The position numbers and the translations under genes were made by a program. Positions 1-5,769 of a stretch of DNA of 9,892 bases are shown piece by piece; the stretch's first letter is position 1, and the number at the start of each line of letters is the position of its first letter. The DNA is from Chloroflexota bacterium (GTDB lineage Bacteria; Chloroflexota; Dehalococcoidia; DSTF01; JACRBR01): NCBI GenBank assembly GCA_016213125.1, contig JACRBR010000146.1, positions 1 through 9,892 on the forward strand, written 5' to 3'. The notes under the pieces were generated by a model, which searched no databases, was not told the origin of the DNA, and saw only the letters and a list, made by a program, of their open reading frames with translations.

Positions 1-1
1 C

Positions 2-217
2 CCGGTGCCCATGCACCTCCGCAACGCCGTCACGGGCCTCATGAAGCAGATGGGCTACGGCAGCGGATACAAGTATGCCCATGACTACGAGGGAGGTGTC
101 GTCGAACAGCAGCACCTGCCCGATCGCATCGCCGGCCACCGCTACTACCAGCCCCGCGACCTCGGCTGGGAAGGCCGCCGTAAGCGCGAAAAGAACTCGC
201 CTCCTGACACGCCATAG
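2..217 (+). CDS. rarA: RarA/MgsA recombination factor, C-terminal end (partial)
   Basis: The frame is open from the window's left edge to a TAG stop at 215-217, giving 71 C-terminal residues; the start lies outside. The motifs HLRNA, GLMKQMGYG, YKYAHDYEGG and the later LP..I.GHRYYQP are the signature of the MgsA/RarA C-terminal domain. RarA is a replication-associated AAA+ ATPase of the clamp-loader-like family (WHIP/Mgs1 in eukaryotes) that acts at stalled forks with SSB. The AAA+ Walker motifs would be upstream and cannot be checked. The last residues (KREKNSPPDTP) are a non-conserved tail. The stop codon is only 3 bases before the -35 box of the next transcription unit, and no terminator hairpin is visible between them. 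The family call is confident from the YAHDYEGG block. Confidence 0.9.
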   Translation, partial: PVPMHLRNAVTGLMKQMGYGSGYKYAHDYEGGVVEQQHLPDRIAGHRYYQPRDLGWEGRRKREKNSPPDTP

Positions 218-220
218 GTA

Positions 221-249
221 TTGACAACTGCCGGAAAGAAGCGTAACCT
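221..249 (+). promoter_or_regulatory. Promoter of the SRPBCC-arsR unit
   Basis: TTGACA (221-226) is a perfect -35 box. A 17-base spacer separates it from TAACCT (244-249), which keeps the key A2 and T6 of the -10 consensus but is otherwise weak. Transcription would start near 255-257, leaving a leader of about 24 bases that contains the GAGGAGG ribosome binding site (266-272). The -10 box overlaps the left arm of the palindrome at 241-278, so a bound repressor would block polymerase directly. The promoter is inferred from sequence only. Confidence 0.65.
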
Positions 250-278
250 CGGGCTTACATGTAACGAGGAGGTTACGC
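241..278. promoter_or_regulatory. Nested concentric palindrome, likely ArsR operator
   Basis: GCGTAACCTC (241-250) is exactly repeated in inverse as GAGGTTACGC (269-278). Midway lies a second perfect palindrome, TTACATGTAA (255-264). Both dyads share the same centre (259.5), so 30 of 38 positions are symmetric; only the two 4-base connectors (251-254 and 265-268) break it. The element covers the -10 box, the predicted transcription start and the ribosome binding site of the SRPBCC gene. That is a classic repressor position for winged-helix dimers such as the ArsR protein encoded two genes on. Binding by that protein is inference. Confidence 0.7.
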
Positions 279-279
279 A

Positions 280-744
280 ATGTCGCCGCGAGCCGTCACA
301 GAGATCGGCCCCCTGTCCGTCCGGCGAGCGATTCTGGTGCATGCCACGCCACAACGCGTCTGGAAGGAGTTCGAGTCCTTCGAACGCATGGCCGCCTGGT
401 GGGGCACCGGGCACACGCTCGAGATCTACGAGCCACGCGAGGGTGGGCGCATCGAGATGTCGGTCGACGTTGACGGCGAGATGCGCCGCTTCGGGGGCGC
501 CATCCTCGTGTTCGATCCAGGCAATGAGTTGACGTTCGAGGACAACTGGGTTCCCCAGCGCGAGTGGCCCATGCCGGTGTTCATCACACTCCGGCTGACA
601 CCCCACCACGGCGGGACCCTCGTGGAGCTGCTTGTCCACGGCTTCGAGCGATTCGGCGAGCGTGCCGCCGAACGCCACCGTGGTCTCGAAACGGGCTGGT
701 CCATTCGTCAGCTCGCGCGGCTCGCCGCCATCATTGAATCATGA
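280..744 (+). CDS. SRPBCC / AHSA1-like domain protein
   Basis: This 154-residue protein has the AHSA1/START-like (SRPBCC, Bet v1-fold) pattern. It opens with a strand-helix start V..A.PQRVWKEFESFERMAAWWG (about 20-46), then alternating strands with GG..E..VDGE, a central FDPGNELTFEDNW (about 84-96), a GGTLVELLVHGF strand (about 110-121), and a final long helix containing GWSIRQLARL. Bet v1-fold proteins bind hydrophobic ligands in a cavity; the ligand here is unknown. It is cytoplasmic, with no signal peptide. The ATG at 280 is preceded by GAGGAGG (266-272) at 7 bases, a strong site that fixes the start. The ArsR gene follows 36 bases after the stop, and this pairing is common for AHSA1 proteins. 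Family is well supported; the substrate is not known. Confidence 0.85.
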   Translation: MSPRAVTEIGPLSVRRAILVHATPQRVWKEFESFERMAAWWGTGHTLEIYEPREGGRIEMSVDVDGEMRRFGGAILVFDPGNELTFEDNWVPQREWPMPVFITLRLTPHHGGTLVELLVHGFERFGERAAERHRGLETGWSIRQLARLAAIIES

Positions 745-780
745 TCCGATCGAGTCCCGGACCATCCATCGAGGCCTTGC

Positions 781-1188
781 ATGCCATCATCGAATCCTGA
801 AACCGTCAGCGAGGCCCTCGTCTTCGAGGCCCTCGCCGATGCCACACGTCGCCGCGTCCTCGAGTTGCTTCGGACGTGCGACACGATGACGGCGGGCGAG
901 ATTGCCGCGGCGTTCCCCGGCATCAGCCGCCCGGCCGTGTCACGGCACCTCCGCATCCTGCGAGACGCCGGCCTAGTGCGCGCGCGAGAATCGGGCCGCG
1001 AATGGCACTACCGGCTGGACCCCGGGCCGCTGCGCGCAATGCAGGACGAGTGGCTCTCCACGTTCGCGCCGATCGGCCAGACGTCGCTCCGGCGCCTCAA
1101 ACAGCGTGCCGAGTCCGAAACGAAGGAACGCCGCGGAACCAGGCGCGAGACTCCGGCGTCTCAACGAAAACGAATCGCTCGCCGCTGA
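781..1188 (+). CDS. ArsR/SmtB-family winged-helix repressor
   Basis: This 135-residue DNA-binding protein begins with EALADATRRRVLELL (about 16-30), the typical first helices of ArsR/HTH_20 regulators. The HTH follows (GEIAAAF..., recognition helix around SRPAVSRHLRIL, 49-60) and then the wing (AGLVRARESGREWHYRL, 63-79). The C-terminus is an unusually basic tail rich in Arg, Lys and Glu (about 104-135). The ELCVCDL metal motif of classical ArsR/SmtB sensors is absent: the only cysteine is Cys33, so metal sensing is unlikely. It probably represses its own unit by binding the palindrome at 241-278. The start is ATG 781, with a weak GAGG (771-774) 6 bases upstream; translation may partly depend on the preceding SRPBCC gene. 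The signal that relieves repression cannot be read from the sequence. Confidence 0.88.
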   Translation: MPSSNPETVSEALVFEALADATRRRVLELLRTCDTMTAGEIAAAFPGISRPAVSRHLRILRDAGLVRARESGREWHYRLDPGPLRAMQDEWLSTFAPIGQTSLRRLKQRAESETKERRGTRRETPASQRKRIARR

Positions 1189-1358
1189 GACAAACGCTGT
1201 GCCGCAGATGGCGCTCGATGAAACCGCCACGGATCTGACATCTACCCCCGATCCGCGGTGTCGATTGCATCCAGCGGCGTTCGTTGTTCCATGGACGACC
1301 CGCGCCCCGTATCCTGACGCCAACTGGCAGGAGCATCTTCCCTTTCGAAAGCCGCTCC

Positions 1359-1367
1359 TGATACCCT
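1359..1367 (+). promoter_or_regulatory. Possible extended -10 element for the Asp-box gene
   Basis: TGATACCCT is an extended -10 form (TG-n-TACCCT) 58 bases before the ATG at 1426. No convincing -35 box is present (TTCCCT at 1338-1343 matches poorly). The surrounding 237-base gap (1189-1425) shows no gene. Weak call, made mainly because the same TACnnT form recurs at better promoters in this window. Confidence 0.3.
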
Positions 1368-1425
1368 GCGCCGCACTGACCCGCGCCGCATCATTGACGA
1401 CGATCACCCCCATGGAAGGAGCGCC

Positions 1426-2580
1426 ATGTCGACCGTTAAACTGCTCGTCGGTACCCGCAAAGCCGCCTTCATCTACACCTCTGACGCCAAACGCGAGCGT
1501 TGGGATGTCTCCCAGCCGATCTACACCGGATGGTCCATCTACAACATGGCCGCCGATACGCGAGGCGACCATTCCCGTCTCTACGCGGCCGCGAACCACT
1601 GGGCGTGGGGCCCGTCCGTTGCAAAGAGCGAGGATCTGGGAAAGACGTGGGACTACCGCAGCACCGGTCTCGCATTCCCGCAAGACATGAATCAGGCGAT
1701 CCAGAACGTTTGGACGCTCTCGCCAGGGCACCCTTCTGAGCCTGGCGTTGTGTATGCGGGGACGCAGCCGGCGGGCCTGTTCCGCAGCGAGGACGGGGGC
1801 CACACGTGGGCGCCCGTCGATGGCCTGAACCGCCACGAGAGTCAGCCCGGCTGGTCGATGAGCGGCGGGGGCGCCTCCACGGTCAACTCCATCGAGATCG
1901 ACCCGCGCGATAAGAACCACATGTTCATCTCGATCAGCACGGGCGGCGCGTTCGTCACGAAGGACGGCGGCAAGACCTGGACAATGTTCGCCCAGAACCT
2001 GATCGCCCGGGACAAGCGGACGGTCGAGTGGATGGGCGAGATGGTGAAGGCGTTCCCGGACCAGCCGCCGCCGGAGGGCGTCGACCCGCTGGCTGTGCAG
2101 GAGATGCACAAGATGCGCATGTCGCCCGCGAACCCTGACCGGCTATGGACGCAGACGCACACCGGAGTCTTTCGCTCGGACGATGCAGGTGCGAACTGGC
2201 AGGACGTCACGGCGGGGCTGCCGTCGTTCCATGGCTTTCCGATTGGCGTCGGGCATTCGCCGGATACAGCGTACGTCGTGCCCATCGCGTACGCGGAGTT
2301 CTACGACAACTTCCGCGTGTGCGACGGTCAGTTCGCCGTTTGGCGCACGCGCGACGGTGGCAAGACGTGGCAGGGCCTGACGAAGGGCCTGCCGGGACCG
2401 AACGATTACCAGAGCGTATATCGAGAGGCGCTGCACACCGACGGCCTGGATCCGGACGGCGTCTACGTCGGTACCACGAACGGCGCGGTGTACGCATCGG
2501 TTGACGGTGGGGACAGCTGGCAGCGCCTGCCGGGCACGCTCCCGCCCATCCTCTCGGTCACCGCCGCGGTGATCGACTGA
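1426..2580 (+). CDS. BNR/Asp-box repeat beta-propeller protein (sialidase/VPS10-like)
   Basis: This 384-residue protein carries six Asp-box motifs of the form (S/T)xDxGxxW: SEDLGKTW (68-75), SEDGGHTW (121-128), TKDGGKTW (178-185), SDDAGANW (251-258), TRDGGKTW (308-315) and SVDGGDSW (358-365). Each sits at the turn of a beta-hairpin in six- or seven-bladed propellers of the sialidase, VPS10/sortilin and photosystem-assembly types. Between motifs 3 and 4 is a longer insert (about 195-232) rich in Met, Glu and Pro. There is no signal peptide, lipobox or membrane segment, so the protein should be cytoplasmic, unlike most Asp-box enzymes. The Arg triad of true sialidases cannot be assigned, so a glycosidase role is not claimed. 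AAGGAG (1416-1421) 4 bases before ATG 1426 supports the start. It appears to be a single-gene unit. Confidence 0.85.
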   Translation: MSTVKLLVGTRKAAFIYTSDAKRERWDVSQPIYTGWSIYNMAADTRGDHSRLYAAANHWAWGPSVAKSEDLGKTWDYRSTGLAFPQDMNQAIQNVWTLSPGHPSEPGVVYAGTQPAGLFRSEDGGHTWAPVDGLNRHESQPGWSMSGGGASTVNSIEIDPRDKNHMFISISTGGAFVTKDGGKTWTMFAQNLIARDKRTVEWMGEMVKAFPDQPPPEGVDPLAVQEMHKMRMSPANPDRLWTQTHTGVFRSDDAGANWQDVTAGLPSFHGFPIGVGHSPDTAYVVPIAYAEFYDNFRVCDGQFAVWRTRDGGKTWQGLTKGLPGPNDYQSVYREALHTDGLDPDGVYVGTTNGAVYASVDGGDSWQRLPGTLPPILSVTAAVID

Positions 2581-2601
2581 GGGCGGCGCCGGGCAGCGAC
2601 C

Positions 2602-2610
2602 TGCTACGCT
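2602..2610 (+). promoter_or_regulatory. Extended -10 element directly before hflX (leaderless start likely)
   Basis: TGCTACGCT (TG-n-TACGCT) ends 8 bases before the hflX ATG at 2619. A transcript starting 6-8 bases after the -10 box would begin at or next to the start codon. This fits with the absence of any Shine-Dalgarno sequence in the 38-base gap after the Asp-box gene. No -35 box is recognisable. Confidence 0.4.
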
Positions 2611-2618
2611 GACTGCAC

Positions 2619-3839
2619 ATGCCCAAACCCCACACGACCGCCCGCAAGATGACGCACAGCACAGCGCCCGAGCGTGAGCGCGCCTACCTCGTCGGCGTCC
2701 AGCGCACCGACGATCGCGACCGGTGGCGCGGCGATGCCTCTCTCGAGGAGTTGTCGCTGCTGGCGGAAACCGCCGGCGCTGATGTCGTCGGCAGGAGCCT
2801 CCAGCGCCTCGACTCCCCGAACCCCGCCACCTACATCGGCAAGGGCAAGCTCGACGAGATCGTGAAGCTCCGAAGCCGCTCCGCCGACGACGGTGGCGGC
2901 TACACCATGGTCCTCTTCGACGATGAGCTTTCGCCTTCGCAGCAACAGACACTCGAGAAGGCGCTCGACGTGAAGGTGCTCGACCGCACCGCCCTCATCC
3001 TCGACATCTTCGCCATGCGCGCCCGCACGAAGGAGGGCCGCTTGCAGGTCGACCTCGCCCAGACCGAGTACCTGCTCCCCCGCCTCAAAGGGCAATGGTC
3101 CCACCTCGAGCGCCTCAGCGGCGCCAGCGGTGCTCCCGGCGCGATCGGCGTCCGCGGTCCCGGTGAGACCCAGATCGAGACCGACCGCCGCCTCGCCCGC
3201 AACAAGATCACCCACCTCAAGAAGCAGATCGAGGAGGTGCGCAAGCAGCGCTCCCTCTACCGCCGCCGCCGCGAGCGCGAGGGCATCCCCGTTGTCGCCC
3301 TCGTCGGCTACACCAACGCCGGCAAGAGCACCCTCATGCGCGCGCTGACTCGTGACACCGACGTGTACGTGGAGAACAAGCTCTTCGCTACTCTCGATCC
3401 GCTGACGCGCCGCGTGTACCTCGACGAGACGCACCCCGCGCTGCTCACCGACACCGTGGGCTTCATCCAGAAGCTGCCGACACAGCTCGTCGCGGCCTTC
3501 CGCGCCACACTCGAGGAACTCACCGATGCGACGCTGCTGCTGCACGTCGTCGACATCACCCACCCCGACGCCGCACACCAGTCGCAGACTGTCGAGAACA
3601 CGCTGCGCGAGCTCGGCCTCGCCGGCAAGCCCACCATAACCGTCCTCAACAAGGTCGACCAGATCCCCGATGCCGACGGCCGCCTGCCTCGCTCGCTCGA
3701 GGAGCTGCAATCGTTCCAGTCCTCGCTCACCGAGAACCTTCCTGACGCCGTCCTCATCTCTGCCGATCGCGCCTGGGGCCTCGACCTGCTGCGCCAGCGC
3801 ATCGTCCAGTCCCTGGACCTCGCCGCCGTCCCCGTGTGA
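2619..3839 (+). CDS. hflX: GTPase HflX
   Basis: This 406-residue protein is a full-length HflX, the GTPase that binds the 50S subunit and splits stalled or hibernating ribosomes, notably after heat stress. The N-terminal HflX domain carries NPATYIGKGKLDEI (about 68-81), DDELSPSQQ (101-109) and RGPGETQ.E.DRR (179-191). It is followed by a Lys/Arg-rich coiled helix (about 192-221) and the G domain: P-loop GYTNAGKST (230-238), switch FATLDPLTR (256-264), G3 DTVGF (278-282), G4 NKVD (344-347) and G5 SAD (381-383). All nucleotide-binding motifs are intact. ATG 2619 has no ribosome binding site but sits 8 bases after an extended -10 box, suggesting leaderless expression; Met11 (2649) is an alternative start. 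The gene converges with the lipoprotein gene on the other strand. Confidence 0.95.
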   Translation: MPKPHTTARKMTHSTAPERERAYLVGVQRTDDRDRWRGDASLEELSLLAETAGADVVGRSLQRLDSPNPATYIGKGKLDEIVKLRSRSADDGGGYTMVLFDDELSPSQQQTLEKALDVKVLDRTALILDIFAMRARTKEGRLQVDLAQTEYLLPRLKGQWSHLERLSGASGAPGAIGVRGPGETQIETDRRLARNKITHLKKQIEEVRKQRSLYRRRREREGIPVVALVGYTNAGKSTLMRALTRDTDVYVENKLFATLDPLTRRVYLDETHPALLTDTVGFIQKLPTQLVAAFRATLEELTDATLLLHVVDITHPDAAHQSQTVENTLRELGLAGKPTITVLNKVDQIPDADGRLPRSLEELQSFQSSLTENLPDAVLISADRAWGLDLLRQRIVQSLDLAAVPV

Positions 3840-3870
3840 CTTCACCACGCTGCATGCTGCCGACAGTGTG

Positions 3871-3892
3871 GCGGGGGCTTTTCAGCCCGCGC
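3871..3892. terminator. Short GC-rich hairpin between convergent genes
   Basis: GGGCT (3875-3879), loop TTTC, AGCCC (3884-3888), extended past one G-G mismatch by GCG/CGC (3871-3873 and 3890-3892). It lies 32 bases after the hflX stop and about 50 bases after the end of the opposing lipoprotein gene, a natural place for a shared terminator. There is no U-tract on either strand, so intrinsic termination is doubtful; it may be part of an intergenic repeat instead. Confidence 0.35.
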
Positions 3893-3943
3893 GCGGCGTC
3901 GGTGGAGATCAGAACGGCGCGGCGCATGTTTTGGAGAACGTCG

Positions 3944-5125
3944 TCATTCCTGGCATTCCGATCCGATGACGGATTTGTAGAAGGTGCCCCCGAGCGCACC
4001 GTCGCTGAACGTCAGGCTGATCATGCAAAGCTTGAATCCCGCCACGCGGTCGGCGGGACGTTCGACCTCCACGGCCGGGTATGCGCTGTTAGCGACAATA
4101 TGTAGGGATCCTGCGGGCACGGGAAGCGGCACTGGTTCACTCCGAAGGGTGCCCTCAATCGCACCGTCGCACTGCTTTCGGCACACCTTCTGATAGCGGG
4201 GCGATGAGTCTTGGTACTCCCCAGAGAATTCGGCGATTACGTTCTTGCAGCCCGGTGCGGAGTACTCGATCGTAACTGCTACTTCTTCGCCGGGCAGGAA
4301 GGTATGCCCGACCTGCTCCAGGACATAACGGATATCGATGTCGCGCGCGCATCCGATGGCAATGATCGGCGTCGGGGTCAGTGCTTCTACCTGGCCCAGC
4401 GCATATGTTGGTGCTCCGACAGGGGGTGTCACGTCGCTGGCCACGGAGTTGTAGCCCGAGAACCGAATGTCTATCTCGAATTCGGTGCTGTTCGTGCCCG
4501 TGAAGGTGATCTGTTCGAAGCGTTGGGTCTTTCGATCGATACGAATATCAACGTCACGCACGAGATAGGCGGTGAGATTGAGGGCCCCCACCCATTCGAC
4601 GATCCGCACCAGGTAGCTATTGAGGCCGACCGAGCCCATTCCAGCAGTGAACTCAATCTCCTTGTCGGAAGCCCTGAGTATCCTCTCGTCGACAATCGAT
4701 TGGCGCAGCTGAGCTAGATCCAGCAGGCCGCCGGAGTATTCGCGGATGTTCTCGAAGCCGAGCAGATCTTGCAGGTTGAACCAGTCGCCACCAATCTCAC
4801 GGAAGATGATCCCGTCCTCAACAATGAAGTCCCCGGTCTCTCCTGAACCCCAGACGATTCCGGTTAGTGATCCCGGAGCGACGTAATCAGTCTGTGCGTA
4901 GACTTCGAGACCGGGCTCCGAGGTATCTCCGAGCCTGATCCTCACCGCCGCCACCACAGAGTCGGCGTCCGCAAGATTCTCAGCCGCCCGCTGTAGGAGG
5001 CTGAACACCTCGGACGAGTTAGGCGTGGGCTCGGGATCCCTGGCCGCGCTGCCCAGGCACCCAACAACCAGGAACCCAAGGACAGTGAGTGCGAGCCCTC
5101 GCGCGAGCAACTGAGCGACCAGCAT
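3944..5125 (-). CDS. Secreted lipoprotein, LppX/LolA-like N-terminal domain
   Basis: This 393-residue protein starts with a signal peptide (hydrophobic stretch about 5-21) and a lipobox VVGC ending at Cys23, so it should be lipid-anchored outside the membrane. After a short linker, residues about 37-228 alternate beta-strands with a start resembling SLLQRAAENLADADSV. This is the pattern of LppX/LprG and LolA-like lipid-carrier lipoproteins. The family call is tentative because overall similarity is low. A Pro/Thr linker (about 232-253) leads to a C-terminal domain (about 254-393) with six cysteines (259, 293, 315, 319, 367, 391), enough for three disulfides, which I do not recognise. The gene has visibly more A/T, especially at third codon positions, than its neighbours. 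The start at 5125 is supported by GATAAT 7 bases upstream; no Shine-Dalgarno is present. It is divergent from nuoE and convergent with hflX. Confidence 0.78.
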   Translation of the reverse strand: MLVAQLLARGLALTVLGFLVVGCLGSAARDPEPTPNSSEVFSLLQRAAENLADADSVVAAVRIRLGDTSEPGLEVYAQTDYVAPGSLTGIVWGSGETGDFIVEDGIIFREIGGDWFNLQDLLGFENIREYSGGLLDLAQLRQSIVDERILRASDKEIEFTAGMGSVGLNSYLVRIVEWVGALNLTAYLVRDVDIRIDRKTQRFEQITFTGTNSTEFEIDIRFSGYNSVASDVTPPVGAPTYALGQVEALTPTPIIAIGCARDIDIRYVLEQVGHTFLPGEEVAVTIEYSAPGCKNVIAEFSGEYQDSSPRYQKVCRKQCDGAIEGTLRSEPVPLPVPAGSLHIVANSAYPAVEVERPADRVAGFKLCMISLTFSDGALGGTFYKSVIGSECQE

Positions 5126-5132
5126 GGGGCGG

Positions 5133-5138
5133 ATTATC
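5133..5138 (-). promoter_or_regulatory. -10 element of the lipoprotein gene, leaderless spacing
   Basis: On the minus strand GATAAT (5138 down to 5133) is followed by 7 bases and then the ATG at 5125. A start 6-8 bases after the box puts the transcript's first base at or just before the ATG. The nearest -35-like sequence, TGGACA (5158 down to 5153), has a spacer of only 14 bases, so it may not be used. This region overlaps the nuoE -35 box. Confidence 0.45.
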
Positions 5139-5151
5139 TCATACGCCCCGC

Positions 5152-5180
5152 TTGTCCACCCGCACCGGCTGGCCTACCAT
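5152..5180 (+). promoter_or_regulatory. nuoE promoter
   Basis: TTGTCC (5152-5157), 17-base spacer, TACCAT (5175-5180). Four of six -10 positions and TTG of the -35 match consensus. The predicted start near 5187 leaves a leader of about 30 bases containing GGAG (5207-5210) 6 bases before ATG 5217. It lies back to back with the lipoprotein promoter in a 91-base divergent region. Confidence 0.5.
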
Positions 5181-5216
5181 AGTGAAACAACGCACAATCG
5201 GCCGCCGGAGCAGCGC

Positions 5217-5687
5217 ATGCCCGACAACGAAGCCACCCTCGAGATCGCCCACCTCGTCCGCGACTTCAAGCCCGCCGACGGCGACCTCATGGGCGCCCTC
5301 CACGCGGTCCAGCACCACTACGGCTACGTCCCCAAGATCGCCATGAAGGTCGTCGCCCGCCAACTCCGCCTCAGCGAGGCGAAGGTGTACGGCGCCGCCA
5401 CCTTCTACTCCGAATTCCGTCTCACCCCGCCACCCGAGACGTTGATCAGCTGGTGTAGCGGCCCCACCTGCCGCCTCAAGGGCGGCGACCGCATACGCCA
5501 GGCCCTCGAGACCGAGCTTGGTATCGGCATGGGACAGAACACGCCCGACAACAAGCTCGGCCTGCACTTCGGCCAGTGCAACGGCACCTGCGAGCACGCT
5601 GCCCAGCTCTGGGTCGACGGCAAAGTCACCGGCCCCCTCACGGCCGCCGACGCCGTGAGGCTGGTCCGCAACCTGAAGGACTCATAA
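5217..5687 (+). CDS. nuoE: NuoE-like [2Fe-2S] thioredoxin-fold subunit
   Basis: This 156-residue protein belongs to the 24-kDa NuoE / HndA / FdsG family. It has an N-terminal helical bundle with ALHAVQHHYGYVP (27-39) and GAATFYSEF (59-67), then a thioredoxin-like [2Fe-2S] domain with all four ligands: Cys80 and Cys85 (CSGPTC) and Cys121 and Cys125 (CNGTC). NuoE hands electrons to or from the FMN of NuoF and holds cluster N1a in complex I. Homologues serve NAD-linked formate dehydrogenases and hydrogenases. The frame is open up to 5124, but ATG 5217 is preferred because GGAG lies 6 bases upstream and family homology begins here. It lies 82 bases before nuoF, with which it should be cotranscribed. 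No other complex I gene is in the window. Confidence 0.9.
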   Translation: MPDNEATLEIAHLVRDFKPADGDLMGALHAVQHHYGYVPKIAMKVVARQLRLSEAKVYGAATFYSEFRLTPPPETLISWCSGPTCRLKGGDRIRQALETELGIGMGQNTPDNKLGLHFGQCNGTCEHAAQLWVDGKVTGPLTAADAVRLVRNLKDS

Positions 5688-5690
5688 CGA

Positions 5691-5733
5691 CCTCCCCCTC
5701 TCCACGTTGTGGAGAGGGGACCGGGGGGTGAGG
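5691..5733. repeat. CCCCTCTCC-type palindromic repeat between nuoE and nuoF
   Basis: A perfect 11-bp stem, CCCCTCTCCAC (5695-5705) against GTGGAGAGGGG (5709-5719), closes a GTT loop and is followed by GACCGGGGGGTGAGG. Outer CCTC (5691-5694) also matches GAGG (5730-5733). From general knowledge, elements of this form are common dispersed intergenic repeats in GC-rich bacterial genomes; only one copy is in this window, so repetition is not shown here. There is no U-tract, so it is not a good terminator. As RNA it would form a very stable hairpin between the two cistrons and could affect nuoE/nuoF ratio or mRNA stability. Confidence 0.65.
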
Positions 5734-5769
5734 TGCGGTGATAGCACCAATTCCCGAACGAGAGGACTG

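Noticed and set aside
973..2109. A 378-codon minus-strand frame over the end of arsR, the following gap and the Asp-box gene
   Set aside because: It spans two well-supported plus-strand genes, is rich in Arg and shows no domain pattern.
2604..3848. A 414-codon open frame on the minus strand covering all of hflX
   Set aside because: The plus-strand frame has every HflX motif; the antisense translation is a low-complexity mix of Ala, Gly, Glu, Leu and Val, an effect of strong third-position G/C in the real gene.
4211..4717. A 168-codon plus-strand frame inside the lipoprotein gene
   Set aside because: No domain pattern, and the opposite strand has a signal peptide, lipobox and a continuous 393-residue frame.
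5707..5769. 21-codon N-terminal extension of nuoF
   Set aside because: It starts inside the palindromic repeat, has no family similarity, and ATG 5770 has its own GAGAGG.
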